From Streptomyces natalensis ATCC 27448 (lineage in GTDB: Bacteria > Actinomycetota > Actinomycetes > Streptomycetales > Streptomycetaceae), in contig NZ_JRKI01000036.1 of assembly GCF_000935125.1 (NCBI RefSeq), positions 1 to 47,672 on the forward strand: a DNA stretch of 47,672 bases, given 5' to 3'. This document shows positions 1 through 8,468 of the stretch, one piece after another. A program made the position numbers and the translations under genes. A model generated the notes under the pieces. That model was not told the DNA's origin, searched no databases, and was given only the letters and a program-made list of their open reading frames with translations. Each line of letters begins with the position of its first letter. Positions within the stretch are counted from its first letter, which is position 1.

Positions 1-369
1 ACCAGGATCTCCGGGCGCTTCCCTTCGGTGTTTCACACTCTATCAGGGCTTTCCGGGGCCTTCGAACCATCGTTTTTCCGCAGGCATGCGGAAGCTCGCG
101 ATTCGAGAATCTCGATCAAGACTCTGAGGGAGTGCCGCCCACGGCCTACCGGGCCGCAGTTGATTGCGACCTGGCTGTCTGGGGCAGGTCTCTGACAGTA
201 CAGGCCTGCTGTGGGCGAGGCAAATCGATTCAGCGGGGCTCCGGGGCCGTTCAGCGGGTGTCGCTCATGCGGAATCGTCCGTTCTGATGACTTACGCTTC
301 TCAGCGGTGCGCCGTCCAGGACAGGTAGCGATGGCGGCCTGATGAATCTTCACCCCTGGGAGGCCTCCC
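1..369. other. Leader region upstream of crr, no gene seen
   Basis: No open frame here has family-like content. The GGGAGG at 358-363 serves the crr start at 370. I looked for a DasR-type operator (TGGTCTAGACCA-like), which is known upstream of Streptomyces pts genes, and saw no convincing match. The promoter must lie here, but I cannot place its hexamers. Confidence 0.5.
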
Positions 370-819
370 ATGACCACCGTGACGTCCCCTCTCGCAGGAC
401 GCGCCATCGGACTCGCGGCTGTGCCCGATCCGGTGTTTTCCGGAGCGATGGTGGGTCCGGGTACCGCCATCGACCCCGTGCGTGAGCCGTCCGAGGCTGT
501 TTCGCCCGTGGACGGTGTGGTTGTTTCGCTGCACCCGCACGCGTTCGTCGTCGTCGACACCGAAGGGCACGGGGTGCTGACGCACCTCGGTATCGACACC
601 GTTCAGCTCAATGGCGAGGGCTTCGAGCTGCTCGTCAACAAGGGCGACACCGTTTCCCGCGGCCAGGCGGTCGTGCGCTGGAACCCGGCAGCGGTCGAAG
701 AGGCCGGCAAGTCGGCGGTGTGCCCCGTTGTCGCGCTGGAGGCGACCCCCGACTCGCTCGGTGATGTGCGCGAGGACGGTGACGTCAAGGCGGGCGACAC
801 GCTCTTCTCCTGGCAGTAA
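370..819 (+). CDS. crr: PTS glucose-type enzyme IIA (IIA-Glc/Crr)
   Basis: This is the cytoplasmic phosphocarrier of the sugar phosphotransferase system. It takes phosphate from HPr on a histidine and passes it to a IIB domain of a sugar permease. The 149-residue protein is a single PTS EIIA type-1 domain. The two active-site histidines are visible in the PHAFVV and THLGIDTV motifs, the second being the phosphorylated one. The ATG at 370 has GGGAGG 6 bases upstream. ptsI follows 79 bp downstream on the same strand, giving the crr-ptsI order known from Streptomyces coelicolor. In actinomycetes this pair serves several permeases, including N-acetylglucosamine. No permease gene is in the window. 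Confidence 0.95.
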   Translation: MTTVTSPLAGRAIGLAAVPDPVFSGAMVGPGTAIDPVREPSEAVSPVDGVVVSLHPHAFVVVDTEGHGVLTHLGIDTVQLNGEGFELLVNKGDTVSRGQAVVRWNPAAVEEAGKSAVCPVVALEATPDSLGDVREDGDVKAGDTLFSWQ

Positions 820-898
820 CAGCGCAATGCCGTCCCGGACGGCAGGTACGACATCCACGCGGCGGGAGCGATCCGCCGCATCAAGGGAGACGGGTGAC

Positions 899-2569
899 AT
901 GGAGACAACGCTGCGGGGCGTCGGTGTGAGCCACGGGGTGGCCATAGGCGAGGTGCGGCACATGGGTACGGCGGTGCTGGAGCCGCCGGCCAAGCAGATC
1001 CCGGCGGAGGACGCGGAGCGCGAGCAGGGGCGGGCCCGCCAGGCCGTCGAGGCCGTTGCCGCCGATCTGGTCGCGCGGGGGAACCTGGCGGGCGGCGAAG
1101 CGCAGCATGTGCTCGAGGCGCAGGCCATGATGGCGCAGGACCCCGAGCTGATGGCGGATGTGGAGCGGCGGATCGCCGTGGGCAGCACTGCCGAGCGGGC
1201 CGTGTATGACGCGTTCGCGGCGTACCGGGCGCTGCTGGCGGGGGCCGGGGAGTATCTCGCTGGGCGGGTCGCCGATCTTGATGATGTCCGCAACCGGATC
1301 GTCGCGCGGCTGCTGGGTGTGCCGATGCCGGGTGTGCCGGACAGCGATGAGCCGTATGTGCTGATCGCCCGGGATCTGGCGCCGGCCGATACAGCGTTGC
1401 TGGACCCGACGCTGGTGCTCGGGTTCGTCACCGAGGAGGGCGGGCCCACCAGTCACAGCGCGATTCTTGCGCGGGCGCTGGGGGTGCCGGCCGTGGTGGC
1501 GCTGCCGGGTGCCGGGGAGATCGCCGAGGGCACCGTGATCGCGGTGGACGGCAGCACCGGTGAGGTGTTCATCGAGCCGGATGCGGACAAGCGGGCGTCG
1601 CTGGAGCAGGCCGCGGCGGAGCGGAAGGCCGCGCTGGCGGCGTCGTCCGGTCCGGGTGCCACGTCCGACGGGCACAAGGTGCCGTTGCTGGCGAATGTCG
1701 GCGGGCCCGGGGATGTGGCCGCTGCGGTGGAGGCCGGGGCGGAGGGTGTCGGTCTCTTCCGTACCGAGTTCCTGTTCCTGGACGACAGCAAGAAGGCGCC
1801 GTCGGAGGACAAGCAGGTAGAGGCGTACCGCAAGGTGCTGGAGGCCTTCCCCGAGGGGCGGGTGGTCGTGCGGGTGCTGGATGCCGGCGCGGACAAGCCG
1901 CTGGACTTTCTGACGCCGGCCGATGAGCCGAACCCGGCGCTGGGCGTGCGGGGGCTGCGGACGCTGCTGGACCACCCGGACGTGCTGCGCACCCAGCTGG
2001 CCGCGCTGGCCAGGGCGGCCGAGGGGCTGCCGGTGTATCTCGAGGTCATGGCCCCGATGGTGGCGGACCGGATCGACGCCAGGGCGTTCGCGGATGCGTG
2101 CCGGGAGGCCGGGCTTCAGGCGAAGTTCGGCGCGATGGTGGAGATTCCGTCCGCGGCTCTTCGGGCGCGGTCGATTCTGCAAGAGGTGGAGTTCCTTTCG
2201 CTGGGGACCAATGACCTGGCGCAGTACACCTTTGCCGCCGACCGTCAGGTGGGTGCGGTCTCGCGGCTTCAGGATCCGTGGCAGCCGGCGCTGCTGGATC
2301 TGGTGGCGGCTTCGGCCGAGGCCGCGAAGGCCGAGGGCAAGAGCTGCGGTGTCTGTGGTGAGGCGGCCTCCGATCCGCTGTTGGCGTGTGTGCTGACGGG
2401 GCTCGGTGTCACCAGCCTTTCGATGGGTGCGGCGTCGATTCCGTATGTGCGGGCGACGCTGGCGAAGCACACGTTGGCGCAGTGTGAGCGTGCGGCGGCC
2501 GCGGCGCGGGCCGCGGACACCGCCGATGATGCGCGGGCCGCTGCGCAGGCGGTGCTGTCCGGGGAGTAG
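899..2569 (+). CDS. ptsI: Phosphoenolpyruvate-protein phosphotransferase (PTS enzyme I)
   Basis: Enzyme I moves phosphate from phosphoenolpyruvate to HPr, the first step of PTS sugar uptake. The 556-residue protein has the expected order: an HPr-binding helical and phosphohistidine domain, then a PEP-utilising TIM barrel. The phosphohistidine motif GGPTSHS puts the active His at about residue 186. The C-terminal half carries FRTEFLF, LSLGTNDLAQYTFAADR and the CGEAASDP cysteine motif. The ATG at 899 is chosen because the family N-terminus (LRGVGVSHGVAIG) follows at once; the open frame upstream overlaps crr and is not family-like. It is probably cotranscribed with crr and ended by the hairpin at 2595-2629. 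Confidence 0.96.
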   Translation: METTLRGVGVSHGVAIGEVRHMGTAVLEPPAKQIPAEDAEREQGRARQAVEAVAADLVARGNLAGGEAQHVLEAQAMMAQDPELMADVERRIAVGSTAERAVYDAFAAYRALLAGAGEYLAGRVADLDDVRNRIVARLLGVPMPGVPDSDEPYVLIARDLAPADTALLDPTLVLGFVTEEGGPTSHSAILARALGVPAVVALPGAGEIAEGTVIAVDGSTGEVFIEPDADKRASLEQAAAERKAALAASSGPGATSDGHKVPLLANVGGPGDVAAAVEAGAEGVGLFRTEFLFLDDSKKAPSEDKQVEAYRKVLEAFPEGRVVVRVLDAGADKPLDFLTPADEPNPALGVRGLRTLLDHPDVLRTQLAALARAAEGLPVYLEVMAPMVADRIDARAFADACREAGLQAKFGAMVEIPSAALRARSILQEVEFLSLGTNDLAQYTFAADRQVGAVSRLQDPWQPALLDLVAASAEAAKAEGKSCGVCGEAASDPLLACVLTGLGVTSLSMGAASIPYVRATLAKHTLAQCERAAAAARAADTADDARAAAQAVLSGE

Positions 2570-2594
2570 CCCGGAAGCACTCCCGGAGTGACGC

Positions 2595-2629
2595 GATGGC
2601 CGTCCCGCCCCTGTGGCGGGGCGGCCATC
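2595..2629. terminator. Hairpin after ptsI, between convergent genes
   Basis: Arms GATGGCCGTCCCGCC and GGCGGGGCGGCCATC pair at 14 of 15 positions around a CTGT loop. It has no U-tract, as is usual in Streptomyces. It lies between ptsI (+) and the convergent gene ending at 2656, so it can serve both. Confidence 0.75.
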
Positions 2630-2655
2630 TGTCGTCGGCCGGGTGCTGTGGGCCG

Positions 2656-3588
2656 TCAGCGGTGGCGGTGTTCGTCCGGTGGGGGTGTGAGGGTGAGGCC
2701 GGGGGCGTAGTCGACGCCGTGTTCGGGGGCGATGGGCTCGCCGGTGTCGGCATCGGTGCAGTAGGCGGTGAAGACCTCGGCTTCGGTGAGCGGGCTGGGC
2801 CAGCCGTCGCGCAGGGTCCAGCCGCGGACGGTGGAGCGGGTGGTGGGCTCGCTGCCGGTGGTGTGGGTCGTGTCGCCGGTGTGGGTGCGGGCGACGATGC
2901 CTCCGGGGGTGCGCAGGGCGATTCCCGCGGCGAGGACCGTACAGAAGATGAGGGTTTCGGTTTCGGCGAGCCGGGGGCGTTCCGTTGCGTCGGCGGTGGT
3001 GTGCAGGACCGCCAGGAGGGGTGGGTCCCCGGCGGGGATGCTGCAGACGAGGTGGTGGGAGCCGTTGCCGAGGGCTTCGAGGAGTTGCCGGACGGCATCG
3101 GTGGCGCGGGCGAAGGCGGTGTGGCCGAGGTCGGCGCCGCAGTCCTCGCAGTGGCCGGCGCGGGCCAGCAGGGTGGACGCCTGGTTCCAGGTCGCCCGGC
3201 GGTCGGCTTCCTCGATGAGCAGCGGGAGGAGCTGGGTGAGGGGCTCTCCCTCGTAGGGCAAGGTCGGTCCGGTGCAGGCGAGTTCGGCGGTGTAGCGGGT
3301 GCGGCTGTCGGAGCGGTCCGGGTCCAGGGCGTGGTCGGCGCAGTATTGCTCGTAGGCGACCGGGTCGAAGAGGCTCAGGGTCGTGAGCACTCCCTGGGCG
3401 GCCAGGGTGCGCAGCACGGTCTCCATCTGCCGGAGGTAGCTGCGGTGGTCGTCGAACGGGAAGGTGCGGTAGCGGCGCATGGCCGCGAAGTCCCGTTCGT
3501 CGGCCAGGACGGCGGCGGTGGTGGGGAGTTCGCGGCGCAGTGTGCGGCGGGCGGCGGCCTGGTCGGAGTAGCGGGTCGTGGATGTCAT
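2656..3588 (-). CDS. Unrecognised protein, 310 aa, with a CxxC pair
   Basis: I do not recognise a named family. The protein is 310 residues, soluble, with no signal peptide or membrane segment. The N-terminal 60 residues are rich in Arg and Ala (TLRRELPTTAAVLADERDF), followed by a region with YRTFPFDDHRSYLRQ. A CEDC motif (CxxC) sits near residue 165 and could bind metal, but I see no second pair close by. The C-terminal third looks like a beta-rich GAF- or effector-like domain, which is a weak inference. The ATG at 3588 is preceded by GAGGGGGAACC, an acceptable ribosome site. The gene stands alone and converges on ptsI, and a short inverted repeat at 3597-3636 lies in its promoter region. 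Confidence 0.7.
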   Translation of the reverse strand: MTSTTRYSDQAAARRTLRRELPTTAAVLADERDFAAMRRYRTFPFDDHRSYLRQMETVLRTLAAQGVLTTLSLFDPVAYEQYCADHALDPDRSDSRTRYTAELACTGPTLPYEGEPLTQLLPLLIEEADRRATWNQASTLLARAGHCEDCGADLGHTAFARATDAVRQLLEALGNGSHHLVCSIPAGDPPLLAVLHTTADATERPRLAETETLIFCTVLAAGIALRTPGGIVARTHTGDTTHTTGSEPTTRSTVRGWTLRDGWPSPLTEAEVFTAYCTDADTGEPIAPEHGVDYAPGLTLTPPPDEHRHR

Positions 3589-3596
3589 GGTTCCCC

Positions 3597-3636
3597 CTCA
3601 GTGAGGTGCGTTGGTCGAACGTCACTTGTCACTGAG
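3597..3636. promoter_or_regulatory. Possible operator upstream of the 310-aa gene
   Basis: CTCAGTGA (3597-3604) and TCACTGAG (3629-3636) form a perfect 8-bp inverted repeat 24 bp apart. A partly overlapping direct repeat GTCACTT/GTCACTG lies at 3621-3634. It is 9-48 bp upstream of the ATG at 3588. Which protein binds is unknown. Confidence 0.3.
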
Positions 3637-3662
3637 AGTAAGCGGGGGGTCTGACAATGGCC

Positions 3663-3691
3663 GTCCGGCGCCCCGCGGCCGGGCGCCGGAC
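3663..3691. terminator. Hairpin downstream of acetoacetyl-CoA synthetase
   Basis: GTCCGGCGCCC (3663-3673) and GGGCGCCGGAC (3681-3691) are perfect 11-bp arms with a 7-base loop. It lies 14 bp beyond the stop of the minus-strand gene 3705-5738, fitting a factor-independent terminator for it. Confidence 0.7.
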
Positions 3692-3704
3692 ACGGCCGGC
3701 CGGG

Positions 3705-5738
3705 CTACTTCGCGCGGTCGCGGGCCACCTTCTCGTAGAAGCGGAGGAGTTCGAGGTTGTCGACGGAGCCGGGGTTGACGGCCTTGTCGAGCGGGGTGCC
3801 CTGGAGGAGGCGTTTGACGGGGACCTCGATGCGCTTTCCGGTGAGGGTGTGGGGGACGCCGGGGGCCTCGATGATGTCGTCGGGCACGTGGCGCGGGGAG
3901 AGCTGTTCACGGATGGTGCGCTTGATGCGGTCGCGCAGGGCGTCGTCGAGGGTGGCGCCGGGGGCGAGGTGGACGAACAGGGGCATCCAGTACCCGCCGT
4001 CGGGGAGTTCGAGGCCGATGACGAGGGATTCGCGGATCTCGGGGAGGCGTTCGACGGCCTCGTAGATGTCGGCGGAGCCCATCCGGACGCCCTGGCGGTT
4101 GAGGGTGGAGTCGGAGCGGCCGTGGATGATGACGCTGCCGCGGGAGGTGACGGTGATCCAGTCGCCGTGGCGCCAGACGCCGGGGTACATGTCGAAGTAG
4201 CTGTCGTGGTAGCGGCTGCCGTCGGGGTCGTTCCAGAAGCGGATCGGCATGGACGGCATGGGCCTGGTGACGACGAGTTCGCCGACCTCTTCGGTGACGG
4301 GCCTGCCCTGGGGGTCCCATGCCTGGAGGTCGGTGCCCAGGCAGGGGGCCTGGAGTTCGCCGATGTGGACGGGGAGGGTGGGCACGGCGCCGGCGAAGCA
4401 GCTGCACACGTCGGTGCCGCCGCTGACGGAGGCGGTCCACAGGTCGGCGCCGCTCTCCGCGAAGGCGTCGTGCAGCCAGCGGAATCCGTCGGGCGGGAGC
4501 GGGGAGCCGGTGGTGGCGACGCAGGTGACGGCGGAGAGGTCGAGATCGCGGGCGGGGTGGATGCCGGCCTTGCGGCAGGCCATGACGTAGGCGGCGGAGG
4601 TGCCGAAGACGGTGGCGCGGGTGGTCTCGGCGACCCGCCACTGGGCGGCGATGTCGGGGTGGCCGGGGCTGCCGTCGTAGAGCACGATCGTGGAGCCCAC
4701 GAGGAGGCCGGCGACGAGGAAGTTCCACATCATCCAGCCGGTGGAGGTGTACCAGAAGAAGCGGTCGTCGGGGCCGAGGTCGCAGTGCAGGCCGGTCTGC
4801 TTGAGGTGTTCGAGGAGGATGCCGCCCTGGGACTGGACGAGGGCCTTGGGCAGGCCGGTGGTGCCGGAGGAGTACAGGACCCAGAGGGGATGGTCGAAGG
4901 GGAGCTGTTCGTAGACGGGCGGTTCGGTGCTTCCGGTGGTCAGGTCCGACCAGTTCAGGGCGCCTTCGGGGGCGGCGGTGCCGAGCAGCGGGATGTGGAC
5001 GACGGCGCGCAGGGTGGGCAGTTCGGCGCGGAGTTCGGCGACGGTGTCGCGGCGGTCGTGTTCCTTGCCGCCGTAGCGGTAGCCGTCGACGGTGAACAGG
5101 ACGACCGGTTCGATCTGCTGGAAGCGGTCCAGGACGCTGCGGGCGCCGAAGTCGGGGGCGCAGGAGGTCCATACGGCGCCGACCGCGGCGCTGGCCAGGA
5201 AGGCGACGACGGCCTGGGGGATGTTGGGGACGTAGCCGCTGACGCGGTCGCCGGGGCGGACGCCGAGGCGGCGCAGTGCGGCGGCCAGCGCGGCGACCTG
5301 GGCGCGCAGATCGGCCCAGGTGACGGGGGTGGGTTCGTGGGTCTCGTCGACGTACAGGAGCGCCGGGGTGTCGGCACGGGCCGGGTCCTCGGCGGCGCGC
5401 AGGGCGTGTTCGGCGTAGTTGAGGGTGGCGCCGGGGAACCATCGGGCGCCGGGCATCGTTCGGTCGGCGAGGACGGTGTCGTAGGGGGTGGTGAAGCGGA
5501 CGTCGAACCATTCGGCGGTGGCCCGCCAGAAGGCGGTGAGGTCGTCGACGGACCAGCGGTGCAGGTCGGCGTAGCTCGCGGCGGGGTCGCCGGGGGTGGG
5601 CGGGGGCGCGCCGTGGTGCCGGGCGGCCCAGGTGTGGAAGCGGGTGATCTGCGCGCCGGCGATGCGGTCCGGGCCGGGCTGCCAGAGGGGCTGTGGCTGC
5701 GGTTCCGGCTGGTCGTCGGACTGCGGTGCGGTGGTCAT
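3705..5738 (-). CDS. Acetoacetyl-CoA synthetase (acetoacetate-CoA ligase)
   Basis: This enzyme activates acetoacetate with ATP and CoA to acetoacetyl-CoA, through an acyl-adenylate. The 677-residue protein is the usual AACS length and belongs to the ANL superfamily. The N-terminal ACAS_N part shows FHTWAARHHG and the family-typical SVDDLTAFWRATAEWF. The adenylation core has the P-loop-like YSSGTTGLPKALVQSQGG near residue 285 and TSTGWMMWNFLV. The C-terminal domain carries SDSTLNRQGVRMGSADIYE and ends with a TGKRIEVPVKRLL catalytic-lysine motif. AACS-type GSADIYEAVE separates it from acetyl-CoA synthetase. I chose the ATG at 5738; the frame stays open 34 codons further upstream (to 5840) but that stretch is Arg/Pro-rich and not family-like. 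It is divergent from the GH31 gene. Confidence 0.92.
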   Translation of the reverse strand: MTTAPQSDDQPEPQPQPLWQPGPDRIAGAQITRFHTWAARHHGAPPPTPGDPAASYADLHRWSVDDLTAFWRATAEWFDVRFTTPYDTVLADRTMPGARWFPGATLNYAEHALRAAEDPARADTPALLYVDETHEPTPVTWADLRAQVAALAAALRRLGVRPGDRVSGYVPNIPQAVVAFLASAAVGAVWTSCAPDFGARSVLDRFQQIEPVVLFTVDGYRYGGKEHDRRDTVAELRAELPTLRAVVHIPLLGTAAPEGALNWSDLTTGSTEPPVYEQLPFDHPLWVLYSSGTTGLPKALVQSQGGILLEHLKQTGLHCDLGPDDRFFWYTSTGWMMWNFLVAGLLVGSTIVLYDGSPGHPDIAAQWRVAETTRATVFGTSAAYVMACRKAGIHPARDLDLSAVTCVATTGSPLPPDGFRWLHDAFAESGADLWTASVSGGTDVCSCFAGAVPTLPVHIGELQAPCLGTDLQAWDPQGRPVTEEVGELVVTRPMPSMPIRFWNDPDGSRYHDSYFDMYPGVWRHGDWITVTSRGSVIIHGRSDSTLNRQGVRMGSADIYEAVERLPEIRESLVIGLELPDGGYWMPLFVHLAPGATLDDALRDRIKRTIREQLSPRHVPDDIIEAPGVPHTLTGKRIEVPVKRLLQGTPLDKAVNPGSVDNLELLRFYEKVARDRAK

Positions 5739-6042
5739 GATGCGGCTCCCGGGCGATACGCGTCGTGTGCGTCGGTCGCGCACGGCCCCGGCGGCCGGTG
5801 GGTGGGGCGTGCGGGACGCGGCTTGCCTGGACCTTGCCATGTGATCGACTTGTGCACCAGGGCGGGCCCCACATTCGGGAGTGGCGCCCGCTGCCGGGGC
5901 CGGTGAACGCCGTGGCAGCCGGTGGTATCAGGCCATCGGCGTCCGGTCCGTGGGCCTGAAGGTGGCCGAGCGTGACCCCGCGCAGGTGAACGGCAGTTGA
6001 ACGGGGCCCGCACGGCGGGGCGTCGATGGCAGGCTGGCCAGC
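5739..6042. other. Divergent intergenic region, AACS / GH31
   Basis: These 304 bp lie between two outward-facing genes and must hold both promoters. I see no strong palindrome, tandem repeat or RNA-like structure. No convincing small gene was found. Confidence 0.5.
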
Positions 6043-8421
6043 ATGGACGGGCGGGAGCTGGTGCGGTCGGTACGGGTGGTCAGGGCGGTCGGGCCGGTAC
6101 AGGGGCTGCGGTCGGTGCGAGCGGCGTGGCGGCGGCGCAGAGCGGATGCGCGGGCGTTCGGGCGGCAGGGGGCGGAGCGGGCCCGGGTGCCGGGGACGGC
6201 GACGGGCGCGGAGCCGCGGCCCGGCGGCGGGCTGATCCGCTTCGCGCGGTCGTCGCTGCGGGTGCGGGTGGCGGCCGGCGGCGCGGTGTTCTGCGGCTGG
6301 GACGGCGCCGGGCCGGAGCCGTCGTATGCGCTGGCTGGGGCGTGTCCGGAGGTGGATCCGAGGGCGGTGCTGGAGCCGGACACGGAAGGTGGCTGGCGGG
6401 TCGTCTCGGAGCGGGTGCAGGTGGCGGTGTCCCGGCACGGTGCGGTCGAGGTGCGGACGCCGGGGGGTGTGACGCTGCGGAGGGAGCTGCCGCCGCGCTG
6501 GTGGGACCGTACGGGCCCGGAGGACGCACCGCCGGAGGGCGGTGGCGCCTCCAGGTGGGTGCAGCGCTCGGAGGTCGCGGCCGATGCGCGGGTCTTCGGG
6601 CTGGGCGGCCGGGCGGGCGGGCCGCGGCTGCGGGACGGTACCTACCGGCTGTGGAACACCGATCCGGGCGGCGCCTTCGGGCCCGGTGACGATCCGCTGT
6701 CGCTGACCATGCCGGTGCAGCTGGTGGTGGCGGATGCGGGGACGCATCTGGTGTTCCACGACAACTCGTGGGACGGCCGGGTGACGCTGCGCGAGGGTGC
6801 GGAGGGGGCGGGCTCCGGGCACGACCGGCCGGGCACCTGTGAGGTGCGGATGGACGGCGGGCCGCTGCGCTACTGGGTGCTGCTCGGCGCACCGTCGCGG
6901 GTGGTGCAGGGGTGGTCGGCGCTGACCGGCGCGCCCGCGCTGCCGCCCCGGTGGGCGCTGAGGTATCAGCACGCCCGGTGGGGCTTCGGCAGCCAGGAGG
7001 AGGTGCGCCGGGTGGTGGCCGGCTACCGGGAACGCGAACTCCCGCTGTCTGCCGTCCACTTGGACATCGACCATTTCGACGGCCACCGGGTCTTCACCGT
7101 CGACCGGGAGCGGTTCCCGGATCTGCCGGGGCTGGCGCGGGAGCTGCGCGCGGACGGGGTGCGCCTGGTGTCGATCGTCGATCCGGCGGTCAAGGCGCAG
7201 CCGGGGGATGCGGTGTACGAAGGCGGGGCGGCGGCCGATGCCTTCGTACGGGACGCCTCGGGCCATACGGTGCGCGGGGTGGTGTGGCCGGGCGAGTCGG
7301 TGTATCCGGACTTCACCGATGCGCGGGTGCGCAAGTGGTGGGGCGGGCTGTACACGGAGCGTCTGGCGCAGGGCTTTTCCGGGTTCTGGCATGACATGAA
7401 CGAGCCGGTGTCCTTCGCGGTGTTCGGGGATCCGACGCTGCCCCGTTCGGCGCGGCACGCCGTGGAGGGGCGCGGTGGCGACCACCGGGAGGCGCACAAC
7501 GTCTACGCGCTGGCGATGGCGCGGGCCGGGTACGAGGGGCTGTGCGAACTGCGTCCCGAGGAGCGGCCGTTCCTGTTCTCCCGGTCGGGCTGGGCGGGGC
7601 TGCAACGCTACGGCGGCACCTGGTCGGGCGATGTGGCGACGGGCTGGCCAGGGCTGCGGGCCTCGCTGTCGCTGGTGCTGGGGCTTGGGCTGTGCGGGGT
7701 GCCCTACAGCGGCCCCGATATCGGCGGGTTCTCCGGGGAGCCGTCCCCGGAGCTGTATCTGCGGTGGTTCCAACTGGGCGCGTATCTGCCGCTGTTCCGT
7801 ACCCATTCGGCGGTCTCGGCCGGGCGGCGGGAGCCGTGGGAGTTCGGGAACGAGGTGCTGGAGCACGCCCGGACGGCGCTGGGCGAGCGGGAGCGGCTGC
7901 TGCCGTACTTCCACACGCTGGGGCAGCTGGCGCGGCTGACGGGGGCGCCCTATGTCCGGCCGGTGTGGTGGAACGCGCCGCGGGACCGGGAACTGCGGGA
8001 CTGTGAGGATGCGTTCCTCCTGGGGGACGGGCTGCTGGTGGCGCCGGTGCTGGAGGAGGGTGTGACGCGGCGGGCGGTGCGGCTGCCGCGCGGCCGGTGG
8101 TACGACACCGCCACCGGGCGCGCGTACTGCGGTCCCGGCGAGGTGGTGGTGGAGGCGCCGCTGTCGCGGATCCCGGTCCTGGCACGGGGCGGTGCGGTGC
8201 TCCCGGTGACGGGTGCGGACGGGGCGACGGAGCTGGAGGTGTGGGCACCGGCGGCCGGGCGGCGGGGCGGCGGCGTGGTGGTGCCGGATGCCGGGGACGG
8301 CTGGCGGCGCCCGGAGGTGGAGCGGTTCACCTCGGTTCTGGAGGACGGCGCGGTGGTCGTGGCGCGGCAGAACGGGGGTGCGGTGGGGTATCCGGTGCGG
8401 GTGCGCGGACTGGACGCCTGA
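6043..8421 (+). CDS. Glycoside hydrolase family 31 (alpha-glucosidase-like)
   Basis: A retaining alpha-glycosidase of 792 residues, with an N-terminal beta-sandwich, a (beta/alpha)8 barrel and C-terminal beta domains. The nucleophile Asp is about residue 451 in GFWHDMNEP, the GH31 signature, and the acid/base Asp is about residue 530 in WSGDV. LPPRWALRYQHARWGFGSQEEV and VHLDIDHFDGHRVFT are typical of alpha-glucosidases of this family. No signal peptide is evident: the first 70 residues are Arg-rich and unlike the family, so the true start may be downstream. The ATG at 6043 has only a weak ribosome site. Substrate (maltose-type, isomaltose-type or xyloside) cannot be settled from motifs. No transporter or regulator is adjacent. 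Confidence 0.9.
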   Translation: MDGRELVRSVRVVRAVGPVQGLRSVRAAWRRRRADARAFGRQGAERARVPGTATGAEPRPGGGLIRFARSSLRVRVAAGGAVFCGWDGAGPEPSYALAGACPEVDPRAVLEPDTEGGWRVVSERVQVAVSRHGAVEVRTPGGVTLRRELPPRWWDRTGPEDAPPEGGGASRWVQRSEVAADARVFGLGGRAGGPRLRDGTYRLWNTDPGGAFGPGDDPLSLTMPVQLVVADAGTHLVFHDNSWDGRVTLREGAEGAGSGHDRPGTCEVRMDGGPLRYWVLLGAPSRVVQGWSALTGAPALPPRWALRYQHARWGFGSQEEVRRVVAGYRERELPLSAVHLDIDHFDGHRVFTVDRERFPDLPGLARELRADGVRLVSIVDPAVKAQPGDAVYEGGAAADAFVRDASGHTVRGVVWPGESVYPDFTDARVRKWWGGLYTERLAQGFSGFWHDMNEPVSFAVFGDPTLPRSARHAVEGRGGDHREAHNVYALAMARAGYEGLCELRPEERPFLFSRSGWAGLQRYGGTWSGDVATGWPGLRASLSLVLGLGLCGVPYSGPDIGGFSGEPSPELYLRWFQLGAYLPLFRTHSAVSAGRREPWEFGNEVLEHARTALGERERLLPYFHTLGQLARLTGAPYVRPVWWNAPRDRELRDCEDAFLLGDGLLVAPVLEEGVTRRAVRLPRGRWYDTATGRAYCGPGEVVVEAPLSRIPVLARGGAVLPVTGADGATELEVWAPAAGRRGGGVVVPDAGDGWRRPEVERFTSVLEDGAVVVARQNGGAVGYPVRVRGLDA

Positions 8422-8468
8422 ATCCACAGGGCTTTTGCCGGGGGCTGCGCGGCTGGTAGATCAGGGGC

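Noticed and set aside
1..369. DasR operator before crr
   Set aside because: Expected from S. coelicolor, but no stretch matches the TGGTCTAGACCA consensus well enough.
3907..8427. Very long open frame on the minus strand running through AACS and antisense to GH31
   Set aside because: It is Arg/Pro/His-rich with no family motif, and lies over two well-supported genes. Such frames are expected from high third-position G+C.
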